Assembly: GCA_001557505.1 (NCBI GenBank)
Contig: LSAX01000006.1
Span: 248,001 to 312,000, forward strand
Source of the DNA: Reticulascus tulasneorum
Lineage: Eukaryota; Ascomycota; Sordariomycetes; Glomerellales; Reticulascaceae
Length of the DNA stretch: 64,000 nucleotides
Reading direction: 5' to 3'
Part shown: piece after piece, positions 59,386 through 64,000 of the stretch
Layout of the letters: every line of letters begins with the position of its first letter
Position numbering within the stretch: position 1 is the first letter of the stretch
Notes under the pieces: generated by a model
Database searches by the model: none
Told to the model about the DNA's origin: nothing
What the model saw: only the letters and a program-made list of their open reading frames with translations
Program-made: the position numbers and the translations under genes

Positions 59386-60905
59386 TCACCTCCCAGGAGT
59401 CCAGCTCACAATGTCTTCCGCTTGATTCTCGAATCGCCGTACTGTTTCTGACAGCCCTGGTGGATCCCGCCAAATCTGCATATGAGCTCGTTCGTTGTCG
59501 TCAATCCAGGCCCGGAACATCCCCGCGCAGTTATGATCATGCATGATCTCGCTTCTCGAGCCGACCACATTGCCTTCTGCATCTCGCACTATCGCACATT
59601 CAATCCCAATAATCCCCCCTTCGCCCTCGCCAGTCTTGCCCCAGCGGTTTCCTGCGCTCTTTTGCAGTTCTCCCAAAGGCCCGGCCACTTGTGTCAATGC
59701 CTTTGCACTTGGTATTGGTTTCCAGCGTGCTATTGCTGCCACGGTACGTACCGCGGCAAGACGCAGGAAGGAGTCACCGTTTCCGGTCCCTGATGCGGCC
59801 ATTGAGCGAGTTGTGGTCGTTTCGCTGGCTGAATTGTAATGCGGGAGTGGGGTATAGAGCAACGGCGTCGGAAGACAGTCCGAAAGTAGACCTTTGAGGC
59901 TGTCCGATATTGTCACAATCGCACCAGGCCCGTTGATCGCATCCTGCATGGCCTCCCAGACGCTTCTCTCCCTGCAAACCGCCTCAGTCGGGTCGCCTTG
60001 CTCCTCCCATTCTTCAGCCCAAAATCCAGCTCCTATAACAGGTGTGTCTCCTATTCTGCCTGTAAGCTTATTCGTAAGGCCACCCGTACTCGTAGCGCAA
60101 CACACGACCCCATTTTCATCCAGCGCAACGGCACCACAAGTTCCTTGGGGAAGATACTCTTCCAAGCTCCAAGTAGCCGCGCCCTTACCGATTCTTTCTT
60201 TCTCGAGTGCGCGAACATGCTCGTCCCATCGTTTCTGCGTGAAAAAGTACTCTGGCTCAACCATTTCGAGACCGTATTTTGTAGCGAGCACTTCCGCGGA
60301 CGGCGTGTGTATTAACGAGTGGCCCTGGGCTGATGGCACGTCGAAACCACCCGTGCCATCACTAACCGCCATATTCTCCCTGCTCTGCTCGTTGTTGGGT
60401 GCCATGTCCTCCTCGCCATGCTCCAGGATCGCCCGTGCAAGCAAGATGGGATTCCGAACTCGCCGAAGTCCCATGACTCCTACACCACGTTTCTTATACC
60501 CTCGAGACACCATAACAGATGCCTCGAGCTCGTTGATACCATCCCTTGTAAATACGGCACCATGCCCGCTGTTGAATAACCCGTTATTCTCAAGCAATGT
60601 CACGGCGTAGGTCGCGACCTCCAGCGAACTGGGGAGCTTTGATTCTTTGACGTTTGTGGTGGAGAGGTTTGGTACCGGCGTGGTCATAAAATAGTTGGTC
60701 TTGCTGAGCTAAACGCGACGAATATTAGCATTTGATTCGTCACAGTTGGCAGATATTGAAGGTGTACAATAGTTAAAAGCGTATTGCGGTACTCTAGGTA
60801 CTGCTTCTCGGGGAGCGAAGCATGCGTGATGTTGCCCGCCCCGCCGTGGATGATCAGGCGAGGCTTGACTTTTGAGACTAATGATGACTTCGTTTTATAT
60901 TCCAT
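59386..60905 (-). CDS. L-asparaginase / isoaspartyl peptidase-type Ntn hydrolase
   Basis: Two exons, 60905-60768 and 60708-59386, with a 59-bp intron (GTACAC...GTTTAG) restoring LLTILSKTNYFMTTPVP; 486 residues. Near residue 20 it has the family start PRLIIHGGAGNI. LFNSGHGAVFTRDG and ELEASVMV follow in usual order. The autocleavage site and N-terminal nucleophile is Thr236 in QGTCGAVALD, with GRIGDTPVIGAG downstream for substrate binding. Enzymes of this type hydrolyse L-asparagine or isoaspartyl dipeptides after self-cleavage into two chains. The protein is longer than plant or bacterial members (about 320-350), with an insert between the N-terminal part and the nucleophile (about 145-235) and another after it (SETTTTRSMAASGTGNG), as in other fungal homologues. 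No signal peptide: cytosolic. It follows DUG2 on the same strand, and a GATA-site cluster lies upstream. Confidence 0.92.
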
Positions 60906-61018
60906 TGCGGTTTCCAATGTATTCACAGTCGACTACAGATGGCCGCTACCATGGGTTGAACATGTCGACTTGAGAGGGGTACTGTACTGTACTCTGGAGA
61001 GTTGCCGGGCAGCATGTG

Positions 61019-61048
61019 CTTATCATCTTATCTTATCTTATCTTATCT
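61019..61048 (-). promoter_or_regulatory. Cluster of five GATA-factor sites upstream of the asparaginase-type gene
   Basis: On the minus strand AGATAAG occurs four times in head-to-tail 5-bp steps, followed by TGATAAG. These match HGATAR, the site of AreA/NIT2-type nitrogen regulators and other GATA factors. The cluster lies 114-143 bp upstream of the start codon at 60905 and about 210 bp past the DUG2 stop. Motif seen; nitrogen control is inferred. It is also a pentanucleotide (CTTAT) microsatellite. Confidence 0.7.
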
Positions 61049-61259
61049 GACAGCTTCAGAAACCTGTGTGAGACCTAGCTTCGGCCATCAGAATCCAAGG
61101 ACTCAACATTTGGATTCGACACAGCAGGTTCTACCTTCAGAGGCGTATGCATAAGCAATGCAGAAAATTGAGTCATTTTCGTGGGGTATCTATCTATGCC
61201 TAGTATATCCCTCGCCATAAAGTATTTTCCGCCAGCGCCGGTGCATCCAAGGAATGAAA

Positions 61260-63978
61260 TCACAGTCGCGAGAAAACCAGCCCGAATATCTCGCGGCTCT
61301 TCGCCAAGTTCAAGACTCTCAAGCGTTCGTTGTCCAAATGCGCCGAGTCGCTAGCTTGCCCGCATGGAAGATGTGCGGCTGGAGCCTCAAACTCTTTCTC
61401 TAGGAACCGAATGGCTGGGATGGAGCCGCCTTCCCGAATGTATAAGGGTTTCTTTGGGCGGGAGACCTCGGGAGACTCCCCTGGCCCCGTGACGCTATCG
61501 CTATGTCCGTTCGGCTGCACATCGAATATTGGTGCCCAAGCTTGCATGACGGCTTCCTCTAGCGTCCGGAATATTTCATTGCGAGGATCGCCAAGCCATG
61601 GTTCCGCCTTGTTGTCTATCTTGACATCCAAGCCATTGTTCGACTCCAAGTGTTCAAACTCGGCTTCAAGGAAACTCGTTAATGATGCTGCGACATCATT
61701 TACTTCCTGGCCGGGTACGAGCCGCAAGCTGATGTTAGCACTTGCATGACTGCTGACCAGGCTTCCATCTGGCCCAGAGACTTTGTATCTATGAATCGTA
61801 AGGTTCGGTTCCCTCCATCTGGCCATCAATGCTGCCTTGAGCTTCTCGGCAGGTCCTTTTTCAGGGTTCCGTCGCATGAATATCGATGCAATATCATCGT
61901 ACCGTGCCTCTTCTTCAGCCGTGATTGGCAGAATACTGTCGTAGAATCCTGGGATCGCGATCCGATTTCCGGGACCTTTCAAACGGGATAGGATCGATGT
62001 GAGATCCGAAAGAGGCTCGTCGTTCATGTACGATCCATCCACCCCAGAATGCAGATCTGGAAGGATTGAATCAACACTGACGGTTGAGTGCAAAACACCT
62101 CGCAGACCATATGTGAGGCAAGGAACCTCGTCGTCGAGCCAGTAGCTATTGGCAAGGAGGATGTAATCGACGTGGCCGATGAGATTCTTGTTTCTCCTCA
62201 CTGTGTCTTTGAAACCCCGGGACGCAGACTCTTCCTCGCCTTCAATGAGAAAGATGATATCGTTCTCCAGCATCTTTGCTTGCATGAGATCAGTGACGGC
62301 GTATAGTGCCGCCATAATTGGACCCTTATTGTCGCTCACACCTCTTCCATAGAGATAGCCGTTTATGCCCTTCATTTGGAATGGATCTGTAAGCCATTTG
62401 CCGTTCTTGGTGTCTGCCGGTACAACATCGTAATGACCGTAGAACAATATTCGTTTCCTCTTCTCGGGTGGTTCTAGCTTTCCACTGAACTTAGCCAAAA
62501 CCACGGGATTGTGTGGCTTGTCGGCACTGAGCATGTCCACCTGACCGCCAAGTCTCTTGAACAGGGTTCCAAGGAAAGTAGCCCCCCTGCGGCAATCCTC
62601 CGCATACTCTGGACGGGAAGAAACTGTTTTGTAGGAGATGAACTCCTGTAGAGCGGTAAACATGACGTCTTCGGCCTCTTCAGCTGCATCTTGCTGTGTA
62701 GAAGTCGAGTTGAGGATTCGCCAGATGGAAACGTCGTTGTCGTTGGCACCGGTTATGTAGTATTGCTTGCCTTGGTAAGTGGTGAGTGCCGAAGCAAGGA
62801 CCTTGCCCCCATGTGCTTTCCAACGAGCTAGGCACTGATATTTCTGGCTAACGTTGGCTCCTAAGGTCTTTTGGTATTTGCCATAATGTACCGTACTGTG
62901 TTTCTATGCAGGTATTAGTAGCGATCGCGGCTTTCCTGTTTCTAATACTTACGCTGGCAGATCCGGATCTTGCAGCACTCCAGAGATATCCCCATCCCAT
63001 CTGAAGAGTCATGATATCTTCCTTGTGGCTCTTGATGACACGCAGCTTAGACTTGGTGTCCAAATCCCAAAGCTCGATGATGCCATGCAACTTTCCAGCA
63101 TAGAGGAATGAGCCATCAATGGTAAGTGACATGACAGATTCCGCATCATCTGTACCAAGAACCATGATCTGCTCCAGTCCTGGCTCCACGTCGTCTTGGG
63201 CGCCATCCTCTTCGTCGCCCTGATTTCCCAGTCGCCACAGCTTGATTGTTCCATCACCCCCACCAGATATCAATACCTCTTCATCCGCACCCACCAGCAC
63301 GGTTGGACCTTTGGCCATCAACATACAGTAGACATAGCCGTAGTGGGCAAACATGTGTACAGCGGCCGGATTTATTTCCACAACTTTCTCAGACCTTGGC
63401 ATCTGCTCCCATCGTTCGTCGTTCCGTCGAGGTGTGGAGATTCCCCCGGCTGCTCTGGAATCAAAAAATCGATGATTTCTTCGATCGGGGTGCTGTGATG
63501 AATCTTGTGCAACCGAGTTCTTCGGGTCGTTCAGCTTGACCCATTGGATGGATGTGTTTTGTGCTCCGACGTAGGCTGTCTCCTGCTGGGCGCTGTAGGC
63601 GACTGAGAATATGTCGCCCACATCGTAAGTGCTGTATATCTCGTATAGCCGCGCCATAGTTCTCGGGTCCCAGACGTTGATTATCGGGTCCCCAGCACTT
63701 GAGAACAGCATCGAGCCATCCGCCGTCAAGGACAAACAGAGCACGCTCCTCTTGTGTGCTTGTATCTTCTTCACCTGCTGGAACGTTCCCAGCGACCAGA
63801 CAACAATCTCCCCATCCTGTGTACCGGCAAATATGCTCTCGTGTTCGTCGCTGACGGCAAGGGCGAGGACGGAGCTGTCGTGCTTGAGGTTGTGAAGCAG
63901 TTCGGGTGCTTGCTGGGAGCAGTCCTCCGTATCGCTTAGGGTCGTCGTCAGCTCGGAAGCTGCAATTGTGGCAGGCAT
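61260..63978 (-). CDS. DUG2: Glutathione-degrading protein DUG2 (WD40 plus M20 peptidase)
   Basis: Two exons, 63978-62953 and 62903-61260, with a 49-bp intron that carries a perfect TACTAAT branch site; 889 residues from the ATG at 63978. The frame stays open upstream to the window edge, so a start outside the window is possible. Residues about 25-440 are WD40 repeats (DGEIVVWSLG, DPIINVWDPR, DGTIKLWRLG, HGIIELWDLD, DNDVSIWRIL). The C-terminal part is an M20-type metallopeptidase: FYGHYDVVP and GRGVSDNKGP give metal ligands, EGEEESAS the catalytic Glu pair, and GGSIPAIRFLEKEF the substrate loop. In yeast Dug2 forms a complex with Dug3 that splits the gamma-glutamyl bond of glutathione, and Dug1 then cleaves Cys-Gly. 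Cytosolic sulphur and nitrogen salvage is the expected role. Confidence 0.93.
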
Positions 63979-64000
63979 TTCAACTGCAGCGTCTTCAATG

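Noticed and set aside
61075..61263. 62-codon minus frame after DUG2
   Set aside because: It overlaps the DUG2 stop and lies in the expected 3' UTR; no domain or conservation sign.

Overview
The window is nuclear DNA of a filamentous ascomycete (Pezizomycotina, probably a plant-associated or saprotrophic Sordariomycete; the class is inference). Evidence: short introns of about 47-213 bp with GTRNGT donors, a clear TACTAAT branch site in one intron, intergenic gaps of 0.3-2.7 kb, and typical families: HET, Clr5, C2H2+Zn2Cys6 regulators, CBM1-bearing GH74, ERG28, DUG2 and TIM17. I rebuilt multi-exon genes by joining reading frames at splice sites; all coding spans include introns.

Layout. 1-13 kb: edge of a small secreted Cys-rich protein (-), a cytochrome P450 (-), ERG28 (-), a Ser/Thr-rich secreted protein (+), and an 817-residue FAD monooxygenase fused to an eight-helix membrane domain (+). 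13-24 kb: pectin methylesterase (+), an RBR-type E3 ubiquitin ligase (+), a 282-residue unknown (+), and a subtilisin-like protease (-) whose frame is broken. 26-38.5 kb: an unknown, a small secreted protein of the IgE-binding-protein family, then a divergent pair (GH2 beta-galactosidase - and GH74 xyloglucanase +) followed by a MATE-like transporter. 39-47 kb: a large glycosylated membrane protein of unknown role, a small secreted Cys-rich protein ending in 17 Glu, a 143-residue unknown and a Clr5/TPR protein. 47-56 kb: NmrA-like reductase, two-finger-type transcription factor, a wrecked HET gene and a glutathione S-transferase-like protein. 56-64 kb: a secreted protein made of four Cys-rich repeats, TIM17, an L-asparaginase-type hydrolase and DUG2.

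Functional links. GH74, GH2 and pectinesterase point to plant cell-wall use. Asparaginase and DUG2 (glutathione breakdown) stand in tandem on one strand, and the 354-bp gap between them carries five GATA-factor core sites about 115-145 bp upstream of the asparaginase start, which fits nitrogen control. The FAD monooxygenase-membrane fusion is the most interesting enzyme architecture; no polyketide synthase, NRPS or classical terpene synthase is visible, so a complete secondary-metabolite cluster is not supported.

Decay. The HET gene has stop codons and frame changes throughout. The subtilase has one frame break that no plausible intron explains and a first intron without a well-placed acceptor. 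Two other apparent frame breaks (Clr5 gene and transcription factor) were resolved as ordinary introns. No tRNA, rRNA, CRISPR or intact transposon was recognised.
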